This document shows, piece after piece, positions 1 to 7,666 of a stretch of DNA of 64,000 bases. The position numbers and the translations under genes are program-made. Every line of letters begins with the position of its first letter. Position 1 is the first letter of the stretch. This DNA is from Flammeovirgaceae bacterium UBA7330 (GTDB taxonomy: Bacteria; Bacteroidota; Bacteroidia; Cytophagales; Cyclobacteriaceae). The stretch covers positions 1-64,000 of the forward strand of contig DKPQ01000011.1 of the NCBI GenBank assembly GCA_002471275.1. The letters run 5' to 3'. The notes under the pieces are model-generated. The model saw only the letters and a program-made list of their open reading frames with translations. It did no database searches and had not been told where the DNA came from.

Positions 1-222
1 AAATGGGACCAGTGTAATCCCCCTTGCCCCCTTTATGCAAGGCCTTTACACTGATTTTGGGGTAACAGAAAAGGGGGATTCCAATAGGATGATATTCCTT
101 CCCTGGAGCTCATGTTGGCGTTCCACCATCTCGTCAGGTATCACTCCAGCAAGGGACGATACTAAAGACCTACTTTTGCCTGCCTACCTACATCGTCCTC
201 TTCGAGAGATGATGAATGGAGG
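1..222. repeat. Dispersed repeat, left copy (cut by window edge)
   Basis: Nearly identical to 680-903 (offset 679), with a handful of substitutions. It ends in a REP-like hairpin whose arms read CATCGT and A(C/T)GATG around CTCT-TCG-AGAG, followed by a GGAGGG tail. ORFs crossing it are not conserved in a way that suggests coding. The copy probably starts left of the window. Confidence 0.8.
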
Positions 223-468
223 GGTAGGTGGTTGTAGATTCTGTAATCTGTGGTCGGTGTATCACTGTGTCTCACCGACCAGCCCATAAAAGCGGGGACC
301 CACCTAGCGAGGATAGACACCAGCCAGGGATCTGAGTAGCAAACACTAATTGATCCATTTTGAAAGATTGACTTTAGAAGTAATCCCCCTTTCCTAAAGG
401 GGGATACAGGGGGATTTTCGCTGATGTTCAAGTATCGTCTCCTGCAAGGGACCGGCCTACTTTTGCCT

Positions 469-604
469 ACCTACATCGTCCTCTTCGAGAGACGATGAAC
501 GGAGGGAATCCCGAAGGGATGACATGATTGTAGAAAAATATTATTAATACAAGATTAAACTCCGAAGGAGTGACATAATAATAACACCCCTTCGGGATTT
601 ATTT
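469..604. repeat. REP-like hairpin cluster, copy 1
   Basis: A series of short hairpins: CATCGT...ACGATG, then TCCCGAAGGGA followed by TGACA, CTCCGAAGGAG followed by TGACA, and ACCCCTTCGGG. The same order recurs at 1037-1170. The CCCTTCGGG type also follows the transposase remnant at 24654-24720, linking this cluster to a REP-associated transposase (inference). Bases 223-468 and 605-679 hold only further repeat debris. Confidence 0.75.
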
Positions 605-679
605 AGGTGTCTAAGACATGGGTATGTGCAGGACTTAACCAAACGCTGGTGAAACACACGGCTTGAAGGCACCAAGAAG

Positions 680-903
680 AAATGGGACCAGTGTAATCCC
701 CCTTGCCCCCTTTATGCAAGGCCTTTACACTGATTTTGGGATAACAGTAAAGGGGGATTCCAATAGGATGATATTCCTTCCCTGGAGCTCATGTTGGCGT
801 TCCACCATCTCGTCAGGTATCACTCCAGCAAGGGACGATACTGAAGGCCTGCATTTGCCTGCCTACCTACATCGTCCTCTTCGAGAGACGATGAACGGAG
901 GGA
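680..903. repeat. Dispersed repeat, second copy
   Basis: Second copy of the element at 1-222, including the terminal CATCGT...ACGATG hairpin at 868-903. Bases 904-1036 show no gene. Confidence 0.8.
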
Positions 904-1036
904 AATTCGTCCAATGCGGACCTAAAAACGAACTCTGCATCGTCATCCTGAATGGAGCGAAGCGGAATGAATGGATCTTAGTATTCGGAAGGACTCCCAC
1001 CGTTTTAAAATAGCGTCTTCTAATACATACGATTTT

Positions 1037-1170
1037 TTTACATCGTCCTTTTTGAGAGACGATGAACGGAGGGAATCCCGAAGGGATGACAGGATTGTAG
1101 AAAATATCATTAATACAATATTAAACTCCGAAGGAGTGACATAATAATAACACCCCTTCGGGGTTTGGAC
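1037..1170. repeat. REP-like hairpin cluster, copy 2
   Basis: Copy of 469-604 with the same hairpin order and the same spacer sequence, differing at scattered positions. Together with 680-903 it shows that one larger unit (220-bp element plus hairpin cluster) has been duplicated in tandem at the left edge of the window. Confidence 0.75.
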
Positions 1171-1251
1171 CTTCTATTTGATCTAGGATCTATAATAATG
1201 GCATCCCTTCAGGATTTATTAAAGTGTCCTTACCACCTCTTCTTACCCCAT

Positions 1252-1324
1252 GGTCTGTGCCTGCCTGCACGCTGGCGCTGAAGCTTTAGCGCCAGCGTGC
1301 AGGCAAAGGCAGGGCTCACAGACC
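1252..1324. repeat. Long perfect hairpin, possible mscS 3' structure
   Basis: Outer arms GGTCTGTG (1252-1259) and CACAGACC (1317-1324) enclose a perfect 17-bp stem, 1263-1279 with 1288-1304. It lies 18 bases beyond the stop codon of the minus-strand mscS gene, but there is no T-run, so terminator function is uncertain. The GGTCTGTG/CACAGACC pair recurs at 21499-21517, near 23849-23868, 24770-24784 and 55105-55148, so it is also a dispersed repeat family. Confidence 0.6.
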
Positions 1325-1342
1325 ACTCCTAATTACAACCCC

Positions 1343-2173
1343 CTACTTACTATTATGCACATGCACATCCATTTGTGGGAATGGGATGTTGAGGCCGTGT
1401 TTCGGGAATTCTTTATACACCTTCTCATTCATGTCGAAATACACCGGCCACAGATTTTCTGCTTTTGACCAGGTCCTCACGACGATATTCACAGAACTAT
1501 CACCCAAAGAATGCAGAGCAATAAAAGGTTCAGGATCTTTCAGGATCCGATCATCGGCATCAATAAGCTTTTGGATCACTTCTTTCGCTTTGTCCACATC
1601 ATCACCGTAGCCGATACCGAATTTCCATTCGTTTCTTCTATCATCCTCCTTTGAGAGGTTGGTCATGTCGGAATTGGCGAGCGCGCCATTAGGCACATAA
1701 ACCACTTTTTTGTCAAAAGTATTGATGATGGTATAGAAGATCTGGATCTCCTTCACCGTACCCAGGTATCCCTTGGCATCGATGACATCTCCTACTTTGA
1801 AAGGTTTCAGGATCAGGATGATCACTCCTCCGGCGAAATTCTGCAAAGTACCTTGTAGCGCTAAACCGACTGCCAAACCAGCGGCACCAATGATAGCTAT
1901 AAAGCTGGTCACCTCGATGCCCACCATATCTATTACAGACACGATGAGGGCTGCCTTAAGCGCAATGTTGAGCAGGGTGACTAAAAAGGGAGTCAAGGAT
2001 GGGTCGAACTCTCTTTTAGTTAATATTTTTCTGACTGCGCGTGAAAGTAACTTGATGATCCACAGTCCAACGATCAGTGTGATGATGGCCAAAACAATTT
2101 TTGGCCCATATTTCCATAAAAGATCTATAGCTGTTTGCGTTAGATCAAACGCCTTATTTACTTGGTCTTCCAT
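1343..2173 (-). CDS. mscS: MscS-family small-conductance mechanosensitive channel
   Basis: Small-conductance mechanosensitive channel of the inner membrane, releasing solutes on hypo-osmotic shock. At 276 aa it is close to the 286 aa of E. coli MscS. Three membrane segments lie in the first ~125 residues, and the glycine/alanine-rich third one (GLALQGTLQNFAGG) is the pore-lining helix typical of the family. The beta domain follows (PFKVGDVI, then VYVPNGALANSDMTNLS), then an alpha/beta cytoplasmic cage domain to the end. The ATG at 2171-2173 is preceded by a 120-aa gene on the same strand with a 6-base gap, so the two are probably cotranscribed. The family assignment is secure; the exact gating type is not known from sequence. 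Confidence 0.95.
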   Translation of the reverse strand: MEDQVNKAFDLTQTAIDLLWKYGPKIVLAIITLIVGLWIIKLLSRAVRKILTKREFDPSLTPFLVTLLNIALKAALIVSVIDMVGIEVTSFIAIIGAAGLAVGLALQGTLQNFAGGVIILILKPFKVGDVIDAKGYLGTVKEIQIFYTIINTFDKKVVYVPNGALANSDMTNLSKEDDRRNEWKFGIGYGDDVDKAKEVIQKLIDADDRILKDPEPFIALHSLGDSSVNIVVRTWSKAENLWPVYFDMNEKVYKEFPKHGLNIPFPQMDVHVHNSK

Positions 2174-2179
2174 AATTTT

Positions 2180-2542
2180 TTAGTCTTCCGGATAAGGTAT
2201 AAAAATAAAGTTGGTGAACTGCTGATCTACAATAAATAGACAGCAAAATTCATCGGGATCTTTGTAAGCTTCAATGAATTTATCTTTTTCCTCTACAAGC
2301 TTACGCTCAAGAAACTCTTCCAGAAAAGAGGCATAATAATTCATTTTATTCTCCAAACGCCCTTTCTCATAAAGCAAATTCCCTATCGGAATGTTTTCAT
2401 TAGAGACCGGAAATATGGGAAAATCTGAAAATTCCCGCTTTCTGATCTGATAAGAGGCTTCTTTGATGAGCTCTGCCACCTTCACAAAATCAGATGAGAT
2501 CTTCCCTAAGTATTTCGGATTTAATTCAGGATCGTTTTGCAT
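2180..2542 (-). CDS. Conserved hypothetical protein upstream of mscS
   Basis: A 120-aa soluble, charged protein with no signal peptide or membrane segment. It has a helical N-terminal half (VAELIKEASYQIRKR), a middle part (NIPIGNLLYEKGRLENK) and a C-terminus rich in hydrophobic and aromatic residues (LFIVDQQFTNFIFIPYPED). I do not recognise a named domain. Its stop is 6 bases before the mscS start, so it is probably the first gene of a two-gene transcript. Codon use looks ordinary. Real gene with fair confidence; function unknown. Confidence 0.7.
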   Translation of the reverse strand: MQNDPELNPKYLGKISSDFVKVAELIKEASYQIRKREFSDFPIFPVSNENIPIGNLLYEKGRLENKMNYYASFLEEFLERKLVEEKDKFIEAYKDPDEFCCLFIVDQQFTNFIFIPYPED

Positions 2543-2951
2543 GAATTCAGGATATTCTTGGTGCCTAATACTGATTGCAAAGAAAGCATTATTTAGATCT
2601 CTTGTCCATACTTTACCTGGTTAAAAGTACCGTAGAAGCTGACTATCCCACTCCAGGGTCTGCGCTTGCCCTACAGGTAGAAAGGGGTGAGAGATGACTA
2701 TGCGAAACAAAACCGACCACCCTCCCGTCATTCCCGAGCGTCCCTAAGGACGAGTCGGGAATCTATCGTTCTAAAAGGGGCCCTGACTTCTTTGGGGCCC
2801 GACCCCTCAGAGGTCCGCCGACGCTAAAGCTTTAGCGCAAGAGTCCGGCAGGAGTAGAGAAACAATCAACTTCACAAGAGACCAAAAATGGATAGTAGAA
2901 TTTGAACCCTATACCAGGATCAAAATGTAAATTTGCCCCATGCACAAACTC
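2543..2951. other. Intergenic stretch with one REP-like hairpin
   Basis: No convincing gene. A hairpin at 2730-2762 has arms ATTCCCGA/TCGGGAAT with an inner CGTCC/GGACG pair. Related sequences with longer loops occur at about 24266-24323 and 28013-28081, so it belongs to a dispersed family. The rest (2543-2729, 2763-2951) shows nothing recognisable. Confidence 0.55.
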
Positions 2952-3840
2952 TCATTGCCAAATGGGATGTCGCTTCCAGTCCTCCAAAAAACCCAGCTTA
3001 TGCTTTGACACGTTGGTGTTTTCGTCAAAAAGCTTCATTATTTTCTCTTTAATATGGTGGCCAGGTGTAACCGCATTGCATAAATATAGGATAACAGAGA
3101 TAATTAAAAACGGTCTGTTGATCTCCAGTGGCCTTAGATCGCCTAAAAGCCAGGGTAATTGAGGGTTATTCAGTACAGGTTTTGGCTTTAAAACCATCAG
3201 ACGGCTATAAAGCCGGGAATGATGAGCTACTATGTTCCGAAAATAGGTGACAGCTTCGAGCCAGCTTGCCAGCTCCTTGTGAATATTCAGTCCCATCGAC
3301 TGGGTAATCTTAGCTTTCTCGGGTAGCTGATGATGAAGGTTGTTAAAATACTTGGAAAGCGTACCCATTGAGATCACCTCAATAATCTTCCACGCCTCCG
3401 GATCCTGGTCGGGGAAACGCTCTTTGTGGTCTTTAATAAAGATCTCCTTGCTATAGCCAAACTCTCTTTCCAGTGCCTGAATGTTCTCTTCATGTGCCGA
3501 TTCACTCCTGAATAGCTCCGTATTTCTATACCAAAATGGACCATAGCTCAGCGACAGAAAATAGATCATTTTTGTGCGCATGGCAATTTCAATTCGCTCA
3601 ATCCCATCAAAAAGCAACAACCTCAGATGCCTATCAAAATTGTATGAATCAATGAAAAATTATATCCGGGTGAAACTGATGCGACACTTTGTCAAGCTGA
3701 CGATCCCACCAATAACCCTTAAGGCGATAATAGCTAATGTTTAACAAATAATGTTTGGCAGCTTCTGAGTCCCTAAACTTCATGCCTCTAGACTGCAACA
3801 GGGCGATTTGCTCTTCTATGGGAAGGACCGGCTTAGGCAT
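2952..3840 (-). pseudogene. Abi_2/AbiD-F-like abortive infection gene, frameshifted
   Basis: Abi-family proteins (Abi_2, related to lactococcal AbiD/AbiF) act in phage abortive infection. The N-terminal part (3649-3840) carries the family start KPVLPIEEQIALLQSRGM and YYRLKGYWW. The C-terminal part (up to 3648) carries YNFDRHLRLLLFDGIERIEIAM and FRNIVAHHSRLYSR. The two lie in different frames. The shift maps to the five-base A-run at 3655-3659 (T-run on the coding strand): deleting one base restores ...DIIFIDSYNFDRHL. I place the start at 3840, because the upstream extension to 3924 is unlike the family and a promoter-like box lies at 3922-3929. It could be a dead gene, a sequencing error in a homopolymer, or, less likely, recoding. 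Confidence 0.82.
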
Positions 3841-3921
3841 AGATCCGAAAAAGCTGGAAGGGATATAAAAGGAAAGACCCGAGCGCAGTTCTAATGGTAT
3901 GCATCCCGGGTTTAGTTGATA

Positions 3922-3929
3922 CAAATATA
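3922..3929 (-). promoter_or_regulatory. Candidate Bacteroidota -7 box of the Abi-like gene
   Basis: TATATTTG on the minus strand fits the TAnnTTTG -7 consensus of Bacteroidota housekeeping promoters. It lies about 80 bases before the ATG at 3840 and overlaps the alternative start at 3924, favouring 3840. No clear -33 TTTG is seen at the expected spacing. Confidence 0.4.
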
Positions 3930-4019
3930 CGTTGGATCCATGTATTTTGATACATTTTATTGCACTTTTATTATGAAAAGGATACCATTTTCATAAAAAT
4001 ATAAAATTATTACACAAAT

Positions 4020-4640
4020 AACTGCACGATCGGTGATGATCAAACTATTTTGTAAGAGAATGAAATCCAGAACCACTTCTCCAGTCCTGCAAGGGGATTG
4101 TGTCGTCACCAATCATGAGATCTGGCGACTCCTGATTGGCTCCTTCCCAAATCTAGTTTGGGACAGGCTACAATGACGAAGCTTGGGGGTTTGTGCTACG
4201 CCGCTACAATAGCTGCCAACATCAATTCCCCTTCACCTCCTCCAATAGTTTCTTTAGCCCTCATGCCGGGCAGGCAGATACCGGGGCGCGTAGCCATTTT
4301 TCTTGATAAAAAAGTACCGCGGCGGCGGACCGCTCAAAAAATCAATCGGACCGCCGAAGCGGCCAGAATAATCACTTCCCCCCGCAAACCCTACACACGC
4401 CGTATCGACGGACCGCCGGTATTATTCAGATATTAGAAGTTTTATATAGACTTCATGAATCTCCTTCGTCGATTTCTGGCGGGCCACCGCTCAGTTTCAC
4501 CTTTGGTGAAAATGGAGGTATTAGCTCTTAGCAGATTAAATAGGAAATCTGAAGGCTTATTTCATAGCTAATCCCTCCAATTGCGAAGCAAAAGAGCGTA
4601 GATCTGAAAATTTGATCTGGTGATTCCTGATTGGTTCCTA
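4020..4640. repeat. Mosaic of dispersed repeats
   Basis: No gene in 3930-4663. Bases 4031-4080 match the tail of the G-rich element family (for example 19936-19975). A hairpin of the CCCAAAT/GTTTGGG type at 4147-4163 recurs at 5053-5070 and 27600-27617. Bases 4196-4620 are a diverged copy of 21028-21292; shared parts include the CTCATGCCGGGCAGGCA and CCTCCAATTGCGAAGC stretches. ORFs over this region are accidental. Confidence 0.65.
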
Positions 4641-4663
4641 AGACCAAATAATTTTAAGCTTTT

Positions 4664-4903
4664 TCACCAGCTCTCAGCTTCCTTTTCCAGGTCTTCCTGA
4701 GTGGTATATTGTCCGGATTTAAGCTGTGCTTCTGCTTTTTGCAAACGCTGATTGTAAGCTGATTTGGTGAGTGGCTCTCCTTCTACGGTATAACCAACAA
4801 TCATTTCTTCGTCTAAAAGCTTATCAATTTTTTCCAGTAGACCTGGTTTTGATACACTCATGATTTTCTGCATCACACCCCATTTGGTTTCCTGTAAATC
4901 CAT
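4664..4903 (-). CDS. Orphan antitoxin-like small protein
   Basis: A 79-aa acidic helical protein when started at the ATG at 4901-4903; GGAG lies about 13 bases upstream of that ATG. The extension to 4936 needs a TTG start and is less likely. It has the plan of Bacteroidota antitoxins that pair with RelE/ParE toxins: an N-terminal helix, then GYTVEGEPLTKSAYNQRL, then a C-terminal acidic tail QEDLEKEAESW. No toxin gene lies directly downstream (4440-4660 is repeat) or upstream, so if the assignment is right it is a solitary antitoxin. The assignment rests on overall pattern only. Confidence 0.6.
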   Translation of the reverse strand: MDLQETKWGVMQKIMSVSKPGLLEKIDKLLDEEMIVGYTVEGEPLTKSAYNQRLQKAEAQLKSGQYTTQEDLEKEAESW

Positions 4904-5049
4904 TTTAATTCTTTTTACTCCTTCACAAAGTAACAATTTTCATAGATATTTTGATCGGTAGATGGCAATAAAAATACCTAAACAGCATCTTGAGATGGAG
5001 CGATAATATGATAAGATATGGATTCAACAAAAGAGATTTAGGATCATTA

Positions 5050-5390
5050 TAAGTTTCCTTCCCAAATCAAGTTTGGGACAAGCTACAATGACGATGCTTG
5101 TAGCACGAGCTTGTGCTACACCGCTACAATTTGCGAGTGTAGACTATTGCCTAAATGTAATACTTTACAAAATCGAAATTCTGGAATCCTGCATAGGCTA
5201 TCACGGCGGTGGGGGAAAATTGGCGGGCAGCTTGCGGGAGGCCGTGTTGCTGGAGGTTGGCCATGAGGGAGGCGTGTGGTGTGTGGGCCGTGCACTTATT
5301 AAATTTTCCAAGGGCTTTTTGGCGGTCCGCCGCCGCGGTTCGTTTTTGGCCCTTCAAAAATGAAAGCCTCCCTGGCAAGGGTGATGGAAT
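5050..5390 (+). repeat. G-rich ~340-bp dispersed element, copy 1
   Basis: Homologous over its full length to 27597-27976 and, for its right ~250 bp, to 19727-19974 and 23938-24229. It begins with a CCCAAATC/GTTTGGGA hairpin. The core is very G-rich and carries a GC-rich palindrome GGCGGTCCGCCGCCGCGG; the tail reads CCTGGCAAGGGTGATG. Overlapping ORFs in several frames differ between copies by frameshifts, so coding is unlikely. Bases 4937-5049 and 5391-5489 hold no gene. Confidence 0.75.
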
Positions 5391-5489
5391 AGGATCTTTC
5401 AGATGAGAACATCTTCTGAGAGACCGAATCAAGCCTTTATAAAAGAACATTTAGCCCCATAAATAACTTTTGAACACTAAGTTTGCCCC

Positions 5490-5864
5490 ATGCACAAAAT
5501 CTTCCTCCTCACCGCCTCTATCTCCGGTGCCCTTGCCGTATCCCTCGGTGCCTTTGGTGCCCACGCCTTAAAAGCTAAACTCACAGCGTCTGGCCTCCTC
5601 AGCACCTATGAGACGGCTGTAGCCTATCATTTCTACCACACCCTGGCTTTATTGGCCATCGGCTTACTCGCCATGAAGTTCCCCTCTGCCACCCTCAACT
5701 GGTCGGGCTATGCCATGATCGCCGGCCTGGTGATCTTCTCCGGCTCGCTGTATGTGCTGTGTCTGACAGGCGTCCGGTGGCTTGGAGCCATCACACCTAT
5801 TGGGGGCCTGGCGCTGATAGCAGGCTGGGTGCTGCTGTTTGTGGCGGTTTGGAGAGCGGTGTGA
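5490..5864 (+). CDS. DUF423 family small membrane protein
   Basis: A 124-aa integral membrane protein of the DUF423 family (YgdD/TMEM256-like), function not established. Four hydrophobic helices are visible. The N-terminal signature SGALAVSLGAFGAHALK is typical, followed by YETAVAYHFYHTLALL and the later GSLYVLCLTG and GAITPIGGLALIAGW. The length matches the family. The stop is 18 bases before vsr, so read-through into the restriction-modification island is possible, although its base composition is clearly more GC-rich than that of the island. Confidence 0.93.
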   Translation: MHKIFLLTASISGALAVSLGAFGAHALKAKLTASGLLSTYETAVAYHFYHTLALLAIGLLAMKFPSATLNWSGYAMIAGLVIFSGSLYVLCLTGVRWLGAITPIGGLALIAGWVLLFVAVWRAV

Positions 5865-5882
5865 GGATATCTATCTTAGCAT

Positions 5883-6314
5883 ATGTCTGACGTTCATGAT
5901 CCCATCACTCGTTCTTATAACATGAGCCAGATCAAAGGGAAAAACACAAAACCTGAGATTTTGGTTAGAAAAATACTACATTCAAATGGTTTCAGATACC
6001 GCTTACATGTGAATGATCTTCCCGGAAAACCAGATATAGTGCTACCAAAATATAAAACTGTAATCTTCGTCCATGGTTGTTTTTGGCATGGACATAAGGA
6101 TTGTAAGTATTTCGTTAAGCCAAAAACCAACACAGATTGGTGGTTAAATAAGATCTCCAAAAATATAGAAAATGATAAGAAGAATGTCCAAATACTTAAG
6201 TATAATGGTTGGGAAGTGATAATCCTATGGGAATGCGAACTCAAGCCAAAATTGTTTAATAGAACAATAAATACGGGATTTTTTCAAAAAATTCGTCGAA
6301 ATAATTGTTACTAA
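5883..6314 (+). CDS. vsr: Very short patch repair endonuclease Vsr
   Basis: Nicks DNA 5' of the T in T:G mismatches created by deamination of 5-methylcytosine, the usual partner of Dcm-type methylases. It aligns without gaps to E. coli Vsr through the active site: E25, D51 (GKPDIVLP), H64 and H69 in HGCFWHGH all match in number and context. Residue 63 is V here and T in E. coli; in the known enzyme that position contributes to metal binding largely through the backbone, so activity is plausible. C-terminal WEVIILWECEL is also typical. First gene of the restriction-modification island, 25 bases before the methylase gene. The region is visibly more AT-rich than the flanks. Confidence 0.96.
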   Translation: MSDVHDPITRSYNMSQIKGKNTKPEILVRKILHSNGFRYRLHVNDLPGKPDIVLPKYKTVIFVHGCFWHGHKDCKYFVKPKTNTDWWLNKISKNIENDKKNVQILKYNGWEVIILWECELKPKLFNRTINTGFFQKIRRNNCY

Positions 6315-6339
6315 TTAAGGATTCTACGAAATTCACTTA

Positions 6340-7587
6340 GTGAATTTTATAGATTTATTTGCAGGTGCCGGTGGATTATCCGAGGGATTTATTCGAGCAG
6401 GATTTAAACCTATTGCCCATGTTGAGATGGATAAGGCAGCCTGTTTTACATTGAAAACAAGGATGGTCTATCATCATCTAAAAGCAAATGGATCTTTCAA
6501 AAAGTATGTTGACTACTTAAAAGGTGAAATTAACAGAGATACTCTTTATAAATATGTCCCCGAGGATGTACTTAACTCCGTAATTAACCTGCCAATTTCT
6601 GATAATACCAATTTAGAAATCCACAACAAAATTGAAAAGATTCAGGGAAACAGACCTGTTGATTTAATAATCGGAGGTCCTCCTTGCCAAGCATATTCAA
6701 TAGCTGGAAGATCTAGATCTTCAAATGGTATGAGAGGTGATGAACGAAATTACTTGTATGTTCAGTATGGAAAATTCCTTGCTAAGTACAATCCTAAAAT
6801 GTTTGTCTTTGAAAATGTTTTGGGCCTTAAGTCAGCTGGTAAAGGTGTTTATCTGGAGAACATGAGAAAACTCTTTTCAAAGAAAGGTTATGAGATCAAA
6901 TTGTTTACTCTTGAAGCAATTAACTTTGGTGTCCTTCAAAACCGCAAGCGTATCATTATTCTTGGGTGGAATCGAGAGCTTGGTATTAAAATACCGGATT
7001 TGGAAGCAATTCGATATGAAAATAAGTCAACCGTTTCAAAATTACTTGAAGATCTCCCACAAATAGAAGCTGGAGGGGGACTTGATAAATTTGCTAGTTA
7101 TTCCACTATTACAAATGATTATCTTAAAAACTCTGGTATTAGAAATGGGATTGACGTTCTAACACAACACGTTTCAAGACCTCATTGTATCCAGGATAAA
7201 GAAATATATTCAATTGCTGTTACAAAGTGGAATGAAGAAAAAAAGAGGCTGAGCTATACCGATTTGCCAGAACGCCTACAGACTCATAGTAACAAATCGT
7301 CCCATCTGGATAGATTCAAAGTTGTCGCAAATGATCTGGCTTATTCTCATACCGTAGTGGCTCATATTGCCAAGGATGGTCATTACTATATTCACCCAGA
7401 TCTATCTCAAAACCGATCGATTTCCATTAGAGAGGCTGCACGACTCCAGTCTTTTCCGGATGACTTTTATTTTGAAGGTGTACGAGAAGGGTTAAATCGA
7501 ACACCTGCTTTCCGTCAAATTGGCAATGCTGTTCCTCCATTGATGGCGGATGTAATTGCCAGATACATAAAGAAATTCTTTAGTTAA
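6340..7587 (+). CDS. DNA (cytosine-5-)-methyltransferase
   Basis: Transfers methyl from SAM to C5 of cytosine; the modification arm of this island. At 415 aa the ten-motif order is complete: motif I FAGAGGLSEGF (7-17), motif IV GGPPCQAYS with nucleophile C116, motif VI FENV (157-160), motif VIII QNRKRI, then a target recognition region, and motif X FRQIGNAVPPLMA at the C-terminus. It starts at GTG 6340: an in-frame TAA lies at 6316-6318 and no ATG lies between, so GTG is the only reasonable start. It follows vsr by 25 bases; the ATPase gene follows after 79 bases. The target sequence cannot be read from the protein. Confidence 0.95.
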   Translation: MNFIDLFAGAGGLSEGFIRAGFKPIAHVEMDKAACFTLKTRMVYHHLKANGSFKKYVDYLKGEINRDTLYKYVPEDVLNSVINLPISDNTNLEIHNKIEKIQGNRPVDLIIGGPPCQAYSIAGRSRSSNGMRGDERNYLYVQYGKFLAKYNPKMFVFENVLGLKSAGKGVYLENMRKLFSKKGYEIKLFTLEAINFGVLQNRKRIIILGWNRELGIKIPDLEAIRYENKSTVSKLLEDLPQIEAGGGLDKFASYSTITNDYLKNSGIRNGIDVLTQHVSRPHCIQDKEIYSIAVTKWNEEKKRLSYTDLPERLQTHSNKSSHLDRFKVVANDLAYSHTVVAHIAKDGHYYIHPDLSQNRSISIREAARLQSFPDDFYFEGVREGLNRTPAFRQIGNAVPPLMADVIARYIKKFFS

Positions 7588-7666
7588 ATACTAATTTTTA
7601 CTTTTCACACAGCTCTAGTCTATATCAATTTAGACATTTTCCTTAAATTGGTTCATAAAGTCCGTT

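Noticed and set aside
5209..5406. ORFs in several frames over the G-rich dispersed elements (also 19665-19871, 23854-24195, 27606-28214)
   Set aside because: They occur only inside repeats, differ by frameshifts between copies, and have Arg/Cys/Trp-rich compositions typical of GC-rich non-coding DNA.
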